Positions 12,198 to 24,803 of a stretch of 64,000 nucleotides of DNA are shown one piece after another. The notes below the pieces were generated by a model. It was not told the origin of the DNA, did no database searches, and was given only the letters and a program-made list of their open reading frames with translations. Within the stretch, counting starts at the first letter, position 1. Each line of letters starts with the position of its first letter. The DNA comes from Shinisaurus crocodilurus (Eukaryota; Chordata; Lepidosauria; Squamata; Shinisauridae), in assembly GCA_021292165.1 (NCBI GenBank), contig CM037878.1, forward strand, positions 192,013,118 to 192,077,117, in the 5' to 3' direction. The position numbers and the translations under genes are program-made.

Positions 12198-12280
12198 TTT
12201 ATGCAACTGGGCCTGGAGTGAAAGGACTGTGTCTTCGCAATAACCCTTTATGCAGGACTGATAAAGAGGTATTTAACTCA
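12198..12280 (+). repeat. About 80-bp interspersed repeat, copy 2
   Basis: Differs from 9330-9412 at only a handful of positions, including a one-base deletion in the GCAAATAACC stretch. A weaker, rearranged relative is on the minus strand at about 23480-23525. Confidence 0.8.
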
Positions 12281-14199
12281 CTTATCAAAAAAACAAGCAG
12301 AAAAACTCAGCCGAGCAAAGTCATAAAATACTCAAAAGCCTTCTAAACATAAACTGATTGGACAGCAGCTGCTTATCATAACCTGCTTGAGCTACAGTGC
12401 ATTGATTTAAAGATAAAAATTGTAAACACTGTTCAGAAACAGCCTATTAACATACGTATTCAACCATGTCATCTATCCACCCTGGGAAATTTAACATGTG
12501 ATTAAATCCCTGAACAATGTTGTCAGGTTGCATCAACATACCAGTAAACAACCTTGTTTTCATGGTGGGCTTGCAACGCAGGACTATTTTAGTGAACACA
12601 ATACCGGGGTAGCATAACTGGAACAGTGATCTCTGTAATTCTTAGTCACTTACAAACTAACACTGAAAGAGCTAAGAGTTCAATTTTTTAAATAATATAG
12701 TTCTGCTGGCAATTGTTAAACAGATTTTTAAAATAATATTAGAAATACCAACAAAGCAGTTGAAAATTTTGAAGGCAAGAGTTACAGGAGACATAACATG
12801 GAAGCCCACGGATTTGCTTCTAGAGATGTTCGCAAAAATTAAGGAGCATTAGTGCAAGCCAAGTGAAACCAGCTTTCCCATACCGAACTGGAATAGTACT
12901 CTGTGGAACATCAAGATTTGGGAGGCCCTTTGCAAGACACCTTAAGCAAGCCTTAACTTGAAAAAGGCAGGATACACAAAACAAGAAATCTCTCATATGG
13001 ACTACAACCTTCTCTGATACCCCTTGCAAAGTGAGAGTCCTTTCTTAGCACCCTAGTAAATGCTGTTTTCCAGGGCTGTCCATGATGAGACTAAGGGTGC
13101 TTCAAGATTGAGGACTCCTAACACTAACCATTAAAAGGCATTAAGCAGCTATTCAGTATTTCTTTAAACAGATTTTTTCTGGTAAGAGAAAAGATAGTAG
13201 AGGAAGTGAGAAAACACGGAGAGTACACATTGAATATGACATCATCTGGACACCTCCCCCCAGTAATATTCCATGAATGAGGCCGTGCAATTGCATAATA
13301 AAGCATCATCTGGAAGCACCCTATGTTTGTGACAAGTTCCAGGGCATGGATTTTTGTATTTGCTACTAGTTTATATGTCATCTCTCAGTGGAATTTTCCC
13401 AAATGATGATTACTGATAGACTTACAAGCAAGGCTCTAATACCATGCGAACAAATAAAAGTGTTGTAGCTATTTATAATGCTCTAGAAACAATTTGACAG
13501 GTTATTCGAGACATGTGGAACACATCTTGTTTTATGTACTCCAGGGAAAATGGAGCTGCCCATAACCATGCAAGAATGCAGAACCTTCTCAAGCAGCTTT
13601 CTGTCCAACAAGAGAGACCAAACAAGGTCACGGTCTTGAAAACAAACCTATTTCTGCTATACTGACTACTGAAAATATCTGAGCTTATTAACACAGAAAA
13701 GCATATAACAAGCAAGCCCATTTGTACAGAATCCAGTTTTGTCTTGAGGAATTCAGCCAGTTATACTCAAACCTATTTTCCTCTGAAGAAAATATATCAA
13801 AGGAGTTATTAAATCTTCCAAACGCAAAGTTGCCAGTATAATGACAAAGTGGCAGACAACAATGGTCACTCACACACCTTTCAGAACTTGTCCTTTTAAT
13901 TATATGCTTGGTGAATGCCTCAAGCATGAATCCCATTTTTTTGTGTGTGTTTATGGAAGCTGCTGCACTGAAGATGCTTTAAACATACTGCAACAATTAC
14001 AGATAAGTGGACAGCACTGGTACTGACAGGAACATGCAAGATAACAGTGCAGTAAGCATTTAGTATAGCTATGCTTCTCTACCCTGCCCTCACCCAGCAC
14101 CCCAAGTTCTACTCAGTATGCGGCTCTTTTGCATAATACATTACTATGCATATGCAACCAGGCTGTTGTGGAGGAAGGGGGGGCTGGCTGACCCGCCAC

Positions 14200-15000
14200 A
14201 CCCCCACCCTTTCCTACCCCAAAGGACCCAAGACCCCCAGAGATCTCAAGGTACCAGATTGCCAGCCTCAGCTGTCTGCAATCCTACTTGAATCTCTGTT
14301 CAGGGACTTGCCTTTGTCTATAACCTGGATTTAGTTACTGAACCAAGCAGAGCAATCCACAAACACCATGTGGGGTAAAACCAAGAAAGGTTTATTCTGG
14401 TAGCATTTTACAACAAAAGGTGGGAAATGAGAGAAGCACAAAATGGAGAGACACTTTGGTACAAAGTAAAGCTACAAAATAACAAAACCTGATTCCTTAA
14501 TATCTCCCAGGCACACAACTCTGTTACCTGGGGGTCAGTTCTCTTCCAGGGTTGGATCCAGCACAGCCTTGCTGCCAGGGAGGACTACTTCACCTACCCG
14601 AAGGTCCGAGATGGGTAGCTCTCCACAAGGCCTGTCTTTACCAGAGCCCTCATTCAGCTAATTTCACCAGGAGCAACCTGGGGTCGTCTCCTGAGGCCCC
14701 CCGAAGGCTTGGACCTCTGCCTGGCTTGCTGCCATTGCTCCACAGCCAGCAACCATGCGACGAACAAAGACAAAGACAAAAACCCACACGTTGGGAAATA
14801 TACCTTTCCCCCCCTCCCCTCCTCTCTGTAGCTCTGCTGCCTTTTAGCCAATCATGATGCACTTCACCTGGCCAGGCAGGGGGAGGGGAACTCTTGACTT
14901 ACTGGGCCTGAACTACATTTGCATTTGAAAGCCGGGTCACTGTAGACTTTGGGACGCCGGCATACACACCCCGCCCCCCCCCCCCGAGCCTTTAGCCGGT
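14200..15000 (-). mobile_element. Possible solo LTR or other GC-rich insertion, minus orientation
   Basis: GC-richer than its surroundings. On the minus strand an AATAAA signal (complement TTTATT at 14391) follows a GC-rich leader with CCAAT (ATTGG complement near 14849). Ends not defined; no coding frame is credible. Confidence 0.3.
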
Positions 15001-15014
15001 TGACACATGAACCG

Positions 15015-15040
15015 GGTGTGTGTGTGTGTGTGTGTGTGTG
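15015..15040. repeat. (GT)n microsatellite
   Basis: About 13 GT units. Confidence 0.95.
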
Positions 15041-15079
15041 CATGTAGGAACCCCCAAAGGCTCCTTCCTTCACAGCTGT

Positions 15080-15165
15080 CCTACAACATGTAAGCCGCTT
15101 AGATAACTTTATATTATGAGGTGGCATACAAATGTCATAGAAATAAATGAATACAATAAATAAAA
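15080..15165 (+). mobile_element. LINE 3' tail fragment
   Basis: TGTAAGCCGCTTAGATAACT, ATGAGGTGGCATACAAATGT and AATAAATGAATACAATAAAT. Confidence 0.5.
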
Positions 15166-16609
15166 CCTGTTCGCTTGCTGTACAACCTTAGCTGTCCCAT
15201 CCCAAAGATTCATGCATCTCATTTTGGAAGATCCTGCTATCAAGGCTTCTCAGTTTGTATAACAACCTGTTCATTAAAGCACTTATTTCAAATGGGCAAG
15301 ATCATTATATGTATAGGTTGGCATATTGCACAAGTTTAGTGTATGCTTTTTTTAACCCAAGGCCTTCGAAAAACCCCACAGCCTGGCACTGCAGCCATAA
15401 TAGTGCCAGTCCCACTATTATAATACATAATAGTGCCAGTCCTCACCAGTCCCATAATACATGCTACTCCTTTCCTGGAAAGGGGACATGCTGAGTAGCA
15501 GGGTGCTGTGCACGAAACCCAGGGTACCATGGGAAATGTAGTTCATCCAAGCAGAACTACGGTACCTCTCCCACAGTCCTGCAGGGTTTGCACACTGATG
15601 CCATGATACCCAATTTGTCAGGGAGAGGAAAGGGAAAAGTCTCCCACCTCTCTTCTTCCAGGGCATCTTAAAACGTTTCAGATCAATTTTACACCTTCCC
15701 CTTTGATCCACTTGTCCTAAAGGGCAAGAATATAAGCTACAATCTAAACCATGTCCTCTCGGTCTTTCCGCTGAGGAAGCTTGGACTGAGTCTTGACATG
15801 GGGAGGCCCCACCATGATGAAACGTTCTTTAAAAAACAAACAACCCCCTCCCCCTGTCCTAAGTGGTCATATGAGCAAGGCCTTGCAAGATATCTGGTTC
15901 ACAAATAATGAATAGGGAAAATATGTCCCATGCAGCAATTACCAGAGGCTGGGTCTGACACCTCCTATATAAATACAGTAAAAATAAGAGTAAAAGAGTG
16001 AACAGGTCAGTTATGTGGGGTGGAAAATTTTCCAAGAAATTATTTTCAGTGCTTTATGTTTCCACGCAAAACTTTCCATTTCATAAGTTCATTAAGAACA
16101 ATGAATGGATGCCAACTGAGAATACAGTACTGGGCAACCCTGGCAGTTCCAAAGTTGTAATTAATGTTTTTCAGGTGATTGTCACTAGCAAGTATGTGAG
16201 AGAATACATATATGTAATTGAAATAAGTATATGTCTCAGTGTAAAAAGAACCAATTAATAAGTACTGACAATGAAACTATATATCATGCACAATTCCTTG
16301 GGTTGCTAAAATTTATTAGTGTGTCAAAAGTTTTCAGTACCTTTGTTCCCCCCCAATGTAAACAATGTAAGAGAAGTAAATTGTTTTTAAATTTTTAGAA
16401 TTCTATTTCAATAATTTAAAAAATCTACATAATACAATATTTAAATCACATTAAGCATGCTTCAATTTTGTTCCTCAAATATTTCAGGTCTAATACTTGC
16501 AATGTATTGGGACACCAATTAAAAAATTAACATGGGTTACATTTTTACAGCATTGTTCTTTACTAAATACAAGTAAAATAAATATTCTTAATTAGATCAC
16601 TCTCTAGGG

Positions 16610-16745
16610 CAGCCATTCCCAACCTGGTGCCCTCCAGATGTTTTGGACTACAACTCCAAGCATTCCTAACCACTGGCCATTTAGGCTGGGGCTGATGGGA
16701 GTTGAGGTCCAAAAAATCTGGAAGGCACCAGATTGGGAAAAGCTG
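16610..16745. mobile_element. hAT-like MITE, 136 bp
   Basis: Starts CAGCCATTCCCAACCTGG, ends CCAGATTGGGAAAAGCTG. Flanks CTCTAGGG and GTCTAGGG match at 7 of 8. Near-consensus interior (CTCCAGATGTTTTGGACTAC). Confidence 0.9.
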
Positions 16746-18083
16746 GTCTAGGGCATCAGAAAATTTTCTGATGCAAATTATGCTATGCAAATTAGCCTAA
16801 TTTGTATTGGATTTTTTTCTGGAAATTTTTCCAGTTCAAATTCTTTCAGAAAACCCACATCACCAGAACAGCCCCTAGATCATGAAAAATAAATGTTGGG
16901 CATGTGCAACACTAGTTTAGAAGGCTAGAAATAGCTGCCTTAAGTTACATTCAGCCAATATCATTCTTAGCTTACCCTGACTTTGCATCACCTCCCAAGG
17001 GCCTCACAGATCTCTCATTCAGATATAGAAAATATAAACCAAGAACCCTTAAACAAGGGGGGCCTGCCCTTTTTCTTTTCTGAGTAGGGTTGGATTTCTT
17101 TCCCATCCTACCATAAGGACAGATTACAACACAGCCTTCTCCAGTTTTAAACTCACAACAAACCTTGCAAGGTACGTTAGGCAAAGACTCATCCAAGGTC
17201 ACTTTGGAAGCTTCTGGGAAAAGCAGTAATTTGAACTTGGGTTTCCCATATTTAAAGTTAATGACAGTGCTACACTGAGAGCCAGGATCAAACAAAGTTT
17301 CACATTCCTAGGTGCCTGCATAACTAAGCATCCAGGATATTACCCAAGTTCCAGTGAGCAGGGAGAGAATTAAAAAAAAAAGACCTTGTTACTAGACATA
17401 ATGTGAAGTCAGCTAAATTGCAGTTTGTAAATGCCATGAAATCAAAGCTTTCAAAATATGTGATTCTGAAGAAAACCCTGGAGAAAATGTGACCTTAGCT
17501 TGGGAATTGGGTATTGTTGCCCCAACTGGACATTTTGCACAGTATATAAATGGACTGCAAATTTGCTAAACTCTGAAGTCAAGTGAACTCATTTGAATAG
17601 AAGCCAAAGTCTTACATTATGATAGTTATTTTTACACAAGAATATCTGACCTAATCATCTTAACTGGGTCCTTTAAAAAAAGCAAACAAAAGTCTTGGAA
17701 GGTACAAAGGTTTTTCATTGCTCTTGGAGTACAATAAAAAGCTACTTTGTATTATACTGGAACAATGTCCTGCTTTGCCCTGTTATATAGAAGCTGATCT
17801 GTAGAAAAGCTTAAAATATTACATGAATTTATCTTCATTTTAAATCAAGCACTAGCACAGGAACTAAATTCTATCACAAATAATAACTTTAACTCAACAC
17901 TTAATGAGGAACTACTGGCATTTCAAGTTGATTGCAAACTGCTGGATGTTGACATGCCTTATACATTTAGATGATATCTAACCATGTCATTTAATTACGT
18001 CCTTGAAACCTCCTCCCTTCATTGCTCAAACACTTCAGATACTGTTTAGATTAGAGTGTTTGGAATTAGCTCGTTACAATGTG

Positions 18084-18157
18084 CTCAGTTTCCTGCATTG
18101 AGCAGTGGGTTGGACTCGATGGCCTTGTAGGCCCCTTCCATCTCTATGATCCTATGA
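18084..18157 (+). mobile_element. CR1-like 3' tail fragment
   Basis: Only the tail module (TTTCCTGCATTGAGCAGTGG, TTGGACTCGATGGCCTTG, then CTATGATCCTATGATC). No 5S head, so it is either a 5'-truncated copy of the SINE or a CR1 end. Confidence 0.75.
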
Positions 18158-19189
18158 TCAAATATACCTATATGAGCAAACATATGCCAAAAAGAATGAC
18201 TGGGCCCACAATTTGGCTTGAGTGTGCACATGTTAAACTGGCTGAAAGATCACTACAGCTTAACTTGTCAAGGAAGTGACAAGTGTGAGGTCTAATGTGT
18301 AGAAAGTAGAAAACAGAGTGACACAAACATAATATAACCACTACTTGGTGTAAAACTATCAAGCGGATTAAGCTTACCGTACTTAGATCTCAAAATGCCT
18401 TTGAAGAACATGGAGAAAATTATATTGATATGAACTGAAATAGGCATGAAGCACTTCTGAAAAAGACACCTTAGGTTGAACAACTGTAACTGACAACATC
18501 TTTGCTCAACAAAACTGTAACTTTGTCATAGCAGATTTACATTAGCTTAGTATTCAATTTTTCTACTTCAGTTCAGGGGTATTTAATGGATGCAAACCTC
18601 TGGTAAGTGTACTATGGTAAAAAAATCAAGGGAACACTTTCAAAAATAACTACTGTCTAGTCTACTAGCTCTAGGGTCCTTTATACATGAGGAGGAGGCA
18701 GCACTAGGTTGCTTGCAACTGATTTAGTTCTCATTTTTCAGTGAAAAATACAAGCACTGCCATTTCCCAGACTTTGCTAACTGGACTGCCCTGAAGGTCA
18801 AACTAAATGTGTCAGAGGAAGATCTGTGACTGGATCTGTTTTTTTAAAAAGTGTATTTGTAGTTGGGGGAGGGCACTGTGGTGGCCCCCATAGAACTACC
18901 CCTGTGACATGGTAAGCAGCTCCACATTTTACGTGACCCAACAATATTCCCCAAATGGTCAGCCAAAGGCAGCAAATGGAGGATACTTCTTTTTCAGTTC
19001 TACATTAAAGAGCAAGGAAATTGTCTGAACCGAAAAGGCTTTTGCATGGAAAGGGAACACAAATTCAACAAATGTAAGAATAAAGTGTTTGGGGGCCTTC
19101 AGAGAGTACATCTGCTATAATTAGAATGCAGATTCAATCACATGTCTAGATGTGATCACATAGTCCACTCCCACTCTAGAATAAAAAAA

Positions 19190-19592
19190 AGCTATGGTGC
19201 TATCAAGATCCAAGGGCAATGGGATTGGTGGGAGCTTCAGGACGGATAAAAGAAAATGCTTCACACAGTAAATAGTTAAACTACACAATACAGTACCACA
19301 AGATGTAGTGATGGCCACCAATTGGATGGCTTTAAAAGGGGATTGGACATTCCCCTTTTGGCCTGGAGGATAAGACTATCAATGGCTACTAGTCCTGATA
19401 GCTATATGCTGCCTCCAGTATCAGAGGCAGTATGCTTACATACACCAGTTGCTGGGGAACATGGGTGGGAGGGTGCTGTTGCACTCATGTCCTGCTTGTG
19501 GGTTTCCTGTGGGCAGCTGGTTGGCCACTGTGTGAACAGAATGCTGGACTAGATGGACCCTTGGTCTGATCCAGCATTGCTCTTCTTATAGA
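19190..19592 (+). mobile_element. CR1-like LINE 3' end, second subfamily
   Basis: Contains the 3' coding/UTR wording of CR1-type LINEs: GATGGCCACCAATTGGATGG, GCAGCTGGTTGGCCACTGTG and GGACTAGATGGACCCTTGGT, ending in GATCCAGCATTGCTCTTCTT. It differs clearly from the CR1 at 32-35 kb, so at least two CR1 lineages left copies here. 5'-truncated, no intact frame. Confidence 0.8.
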
Positions 19593-20379
19593 TGGAGACC
19601 AAGAAAATTACTGGGTAAAGTTTCATGATGAAGTCAAGACATCTTTCACATTATGGGTTTTCAGACACACAATTACATGCAGAAGTTAACCTGTCTGACT
19701 AAAGTCACTGCATGGGGAATGGTCCTCACACAACCCTCTGGAATACCATGTAAAATGTTTTCTGTATCAGAGTTCCCTTTTCAGATGAGAGGAAAAGAAA
19801 GTGTCATACACAAATAGCTGGGATTAAAAGAAATACAGCTTTATTAAAAGAACATGGCCCAGAAGTATCATCAACTAACTGCTCCAGAAGAGCACCTCCG
19901 GGAGACTGGTATAGATAGCCAGCTGCAATGCCCCACTGTGCTACACAGGCACTCCAGACATGCTTGCTGGCACATGTACTGTGTGGCACATGTAGTGTGT
20001 ACTATGCACTTAATTGGATTTACTCTGACACCTTGACTCAGGAATCTATTTTGTTTCAGAGGACATTGCCAGGAATGCTGTTAAGGCTCTGGAACCGCTG
20101 CAGAGGGAAAGGAGCCATAGACTGTGCATGCTTCCTCCTTGATTAAATTAAAGGAGGCTGTTTCCTGAGTCTGGGGAAAACATGCAATAACTGCCATGCC
20201 ACTACCCAGCTGACTAACACAGAAGGGTACCTTTGAATAGACCAGTCTAAAGCCCTGGTGGGGAAAATGGTCCAATCCTGAAGCATCCCACCTCCCAGCC
20301 AGTTCAAGCACTAACAGACTATCCTTAATGACACCTTTTTGTTTCAATATTGGGCTATGCTACTTTGTATCATAGCCTC

Positions 20380-20428
20380 TTGTGTGGACCTCTTCTCTTA
20401 TCACCAATGTCACAGGCACTATCCAGTA
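20380..20428 (+). repeat. 49-bp direct repeat, first copy
   Basis: Identical to 22958-23006; begins TTGTGTGGACCTCTTCTCTT. Confidence 0.9.
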
Positions 20429-22481
20429 TTTTTCATACCAAGCTAGATGAAAAATCAATCAAGAGGAAAGGAACCTCCCTGAGCTCCCCTATGTTTTAAC
20501 CCATTATGGGTCCAACCTCTGAGTCATCAAGCTCCTTGTTCCCATTGTTGCAAACCCTATAACTGCTTTGGAGGTCAGGCAGTCGGTGTACATTCTTTCT
20601 GCTTGGGTTTCTCTCACGTTCTGCAAATAAACCCAGGGTCCAATTGGCTTTTAATATCATTCCTCGTGACTCTTTCCTAGCACAATTCTCCATTCTACTC
20701 TGGTGCCTATCCTACATTTCCAGACAATTGTCAGAGATGCTTACATGTCAAAAATCCCAACCTGTAGGGGAAGAGGCACACATTTGCTATTCCCTATACC
20801 AGCAGGAAATTAGCCATGAGATAAAATCAGAGGTATTTCAGGCAAAGCAAAGCTGCCTCTGGAAAACTAGAGACAAGCATGTTGAGTCAGCAAGTCAGAT
20901 GACCAACACGTTAGAAAAGCATTCCATTCTCCTTCAGATAAAATTTTCTGGATCTCATCAACTCTCTACTTCAAGTAATTCAACCGGGAGTCTCTAGACA
21001 GAAGTTATTTTCCTCTCCAGTCTTCTCGAGAATTCCTTGTCTTCACTACCCATTCCATTTGCTTACACAGTCCATTTATGTAGCTTCAATATTTTTGGAA
21101 TTTTAATTAGAACTGAACTCTCAACATCAGGTATGGCTGTCATATGGCTTGTCACATTTTATTTATGTTTGATATCCTGTTTTTATGACCATTCTTCATT
21201 TCATGGACCAGATTGTCATCACTTGTCCCACTGATGATCTCCAACCACAATTATGTTTCTTGCCTGGGCTGCAGACCTGATGCGGCAGACATTTACTTCC
21301 CCAGAAGTCACAAGTTCAAACCTGGTGAAATAGTGACAAGTTGAATGCCATCTGACTGTGCCTTAGTGCCTCATTTCACAACAGCTGAGATGTGGAAAAT
21401 GGCTCTTGGAGCAAATAAACTCTGATTCTCCCCTCAAGAGACAAGTGGATATGAAAACAGGATATCAAACATAAGCAAAATGTGACAAGCAATATGACAA
21501 GCATGTGTGAAGCTTGGGTTTAGATCTAATTACAATTTCTGGAAGAATAATGTCAACAGAAATCATTCTTAGAAGCGAAGACATAACTGCACTATTTTTT
21601 AATCCCTGAAATTTACTCATCATATCACATATTCATTCATACAACATGAGCCCTCCTTCTATCTGAATGATATTGCTATTCACAATATCAATGTGAATTG
21701 TTTTTACCCTAGGTGAAACAAATTGGCCATGAAAACAAAACAATGTATATCCATCTCTAAATTCATACAATAGTACTTCAAGCTCTTAACTAGTAAAACA
21801 AAACAAAAAACCCATCAGTCCAACATTTAACAAAACAGAACCAGCAAAGTTTCCATCAGAGAATTACCTGAAATGCACTGAAAAGCATTTATTTTTACAT
21901 AATGTTCTTCAGGGTTCAAAAATATGGTTGCCGGATCACCAGAGGCACCCATAAATTTGTTTTTGGTCACTGTAGTATGCATCATTACAATGAGTAATTA
22001 CTTCTTTAAGAAGCCAGAAGGCAATACATGGAGGGATCAAATGCCTCTTTCAAACAGGCATCAGGCTGCATCTTGGGCCAGGACAGAGCATCAATTTCAT
22101 GGGTGGAAGGTTTATGCAAATCATGCATCCCACCTACTCCTCCCTCCATGAAAAATCCACTTGCTGAGCAGCAGGTATAGAAGGGGTGCACTTATTTTGC
22201 CTCTGTGGAGCAGGAAGTAAGGAAGCTAAGCCTCTCCACCTATTCAAAACAACAGTTGGCTACCAAGCCCAGTTAACAGTTGTAGACCCCGGCTTCTCTC
22301 TAGTTTTCCACACTAACATAGCGTTTTATGCTACTTTGTGTGCAATATATTTGTCCAAAGTATTCAGCAAAACAAAACAAAAATAAAACAGCAGACTGAT
22401 ACAATCTCCTGGCTGCTTTTAGGTCTCAAAATGTTTAAAAACATATTCCCTGGGTTAGAGTAAAAAGTACAATTGAGTTCC

Positions 22482-22482
<1 letters not shown>

Positions 22483-22523
<41 letters not shown>

Positions 22524-22555
22524 GCAACACTAAACAACAACAGCAGCAGCAACAC
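22483..22555. repeat. (CAA)n / CAG-interrupted microsatellite
   Basis: About 20 CAA/ACA units with CAG interruptions, just before a 5S-type SINE. Confidence 0.95.
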
Positions 22556-22600
22556 TGTCCAGGATTCTTTATATTTAACTTTCTTGTACAAGCAGCCTTG

Positions 22601-22738
22601 CAGTTAAGCGCAACCCAGGGTCAGGCCTGGTTATTACTTGGATGGGAGACCCCTCCTCTAGTTTCCTGCATTGAGCAGGGGGTTGGACTCGATAGCCTTG
22701 TAGGCTCCTTCCAACTCTATGATCTATGAAATCTATGA
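22601..22738 (+). mobile_element. 5S-rRNA-derived SINE with CR1-like tail (copy 2)
   Basis: As copy 1, but the 5' side is decayed: GTTAAGCGCAACCCAGGGTC replaces the intact A-box region. The GGCCTGG intermediate element and the C box TACTTGGATGGGAGACC are intact, followed by the CR1-like tail and CTATG-type repeats. Confidence 0.85.
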
Positions 22739-22957
22739 CCCCTCACAGCTTTGTACCATAATGCAGCATGAACAGTAAACTGGCTGCCTTGGAAGGAATC
22801 ATGTCCTGCCTCCTTCCCCTGCCCCAGGCTGGGGCAGAGCTGGGGAGGTTTGGGAAGAGGTCTGGGAGATTCTCCCAACCTTTAACTCAGAAGAAAGTCT
22901 GGGGAATCTCACCAGAATAAAACATGTGCTGAGTAGCAATCTTCATGAAGCAAGCAT

Positions 22958-23006
22958 TTGTGTGGACCTCTTCTCTTATCACCAATGTCACAGGCACTAT
23001 CCAGTA
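22958..23006 (+). repeat. 49-bp direct repeat, second copy
   Basis: Identical to 20380-20428 and ends CACTATCCAGTA. The next bases diverge at once. Confidence 0.9.
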
Positions 23007-23222
23007 AGTTTCCATGAAAGACATACTTTTTGATGCATGATGGGCCCATCTATCCTGGTATCCCATGGCTTCTGGTCTTGAAAGTTCTAAAGTTGCCATA
23101 TTATGAAATATTTGTCAATCTCCGAATTCTGATACTTTTGACATAATGATGACTTGAAATGCCTCTAGGTGGTTTCAGAATTTAGCAGCATTTGCCATAT
23201 CAAATGGCATTTCATCTGCCTT

Positions 23223-23376
23223 GGTGGGTTAATTAGACATTAGAAAGAACTTACTCATATAATGAGACTCTATAAAGATGAAAGACAAAGAAAAAAAGAA
23301 GAAAGAAGGAAAGGTGTGTGTGGTGGTGGGTGGAGAGGATCACACAGCATAAAATATGGTGCTGGTGCCATCATTG
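23223..23376 (+). repeat. 154-bp perfect inverted repeat, left arm
   Basis: By direct reading it is the exact reverse complement of 24650-24803, with a 1,273-bp spacer. Contains an A/G-rich run (AAAGAAAAAAAGAAGAAAGA) and GTGTGTGTGGTGGTGGGTGG. No terminal repeats or target duplication at the outer ends. Confidence 0.92.
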
Positions 23377-24300
23377 AAGTAATACAATACACCAAATAGT
23401 CTGGAAGACCTGGTTTTATCATACATTGATTCCCAGCTCTGGCTGGCCTTTGGTAAGTGATTGCAGTCTCTGCCTGCAAGCTACCTAAAGGGTTATTTGC
23501 AAGGAGGAATGAGTTAAATACCATCCTACATAGTGACATTGCAATGTTGTATTTAATAATCACTTTTAGTAAAATTAAGGTGTTTCTGCATTTTAAATTC
23601 TAAATTTACCAAGTTCCCAACCTCCCTCATTATAGGTTAACAGGCTAATACTACTTTCTGGTCCCTGCAGCTCAAACACGGCAATCTTCATGCCCATAAT
23701 TCTTCCCATTTCCCACAATCCTTATCAACAGTTTTCAAATGCTACTTGAATCTTAGAAGCGGGATATATCAGACAAGTAAATACACGGAATTTTGTATAA
23801 TTCATTCTGGTTACAAAACCTATTACAAGATTTGGACTTCTCTAGCACAGGTTATGGTTATGAAGCATAGGGAGAGTTTTCATGAAACTCTTCATATTAA
23901 CATCTGCACCATGAATACCTGTAACATTTACTATGAAGACAGCTTGTAATGATCTGCCACAAGATTCAAAGAAAAACACTGCAGCTAATTCTAGAATTAA
24001 GTGCACAAAAGATATACATATACTGACATCAACACCTCTCTGGGTTGTCTTATAAAAAACCCTTTTGCTTCATTGGGTATGTTATGCAAGATATAAAAGC
24101 TGAGGAAAAAAGAACTTTAACTGCCACCTCCAAGGCAGATGAATTATTGTAGGCACCGAATAAAACACATAAACCTTACAAAAAAGTAGAGCCATCTGGA
24201 TTGCTTGCACTTCATACTAAGGACTACAAATCAGTAAAATTATCTGAAATATACTTTCAAACACACACAGCACTTGGGGAAGAGTGTTATGAATGGCTTT

Positions 24301-24421
24301 AAGACCCTTCCCCTGCCTGGTGTCTTTTAGATGTGTTGGACTACAACTCCCATCATCTCCAGCAAGCATGACCAATGATGCAATCCAACACATCTGGAGG
24401 GCATCAAGCTGGGAAAGGCTG
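24301..24421. mobile_element. hAT-like MITE, left end decayed
   Basis: Right end CAAGCTGGGAAAGGCTG is intact; left end ACCCTTCCCCTGCCTGG is degraded. The interior TTGGACTACAACTCCCATCA and CAACACATCTGGAGGGCATC identify the family. Lies in the loop of the 154-bp inverted repeat. Confidence 0.8.
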
Positions 24422-24649
24422 CTCTGAGATGAGAGACTCCATCCCATTACCGTTCTGCTCTATTAGCAAATACGTATTTTGAAACCCCTTACATCTGGTT
24501 GCCTTTTTCCAGAATGTATACATCTGTGTATAGATTTATCTGGTGCACACCAAGGGATACATTCTCTCTAGGTAAAGTATTTCAGATGCTATCATCTTAC
24601 CAAGAACCGGAAATTACCTATGACGACATTCCATTATATATACACATTC

Positions 24650-24803
24650 CAATGATGGCACCAGCACCATATTTTATGCTGTGTGATCCTCTCCACCCAC
24701 CACCACACACACCTTTCCTTCTTTCTTCTTTTTTTCTTTGTCTTTCATCTTTATAGAGTCTCATTATATGAGTAAGTTCTTTCTAATGTCTAATTAACCC
24801 ACC
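24650..24803 (-). repeat. 154-bp perfect inverted repeat, right arm
   Basis: Reverse complement of 23223-23376 from CAATGATGGCACCAGCACCA to GTCTAATTAACCCACC. Confidence 0.92.

Noticed and set aside
22483..22555. A CRISPR-like or regularly spaced array
   Set aside because: Plain CAA microsatellite; no spacers. No CRISPR is expected in animal nuclear DNA.
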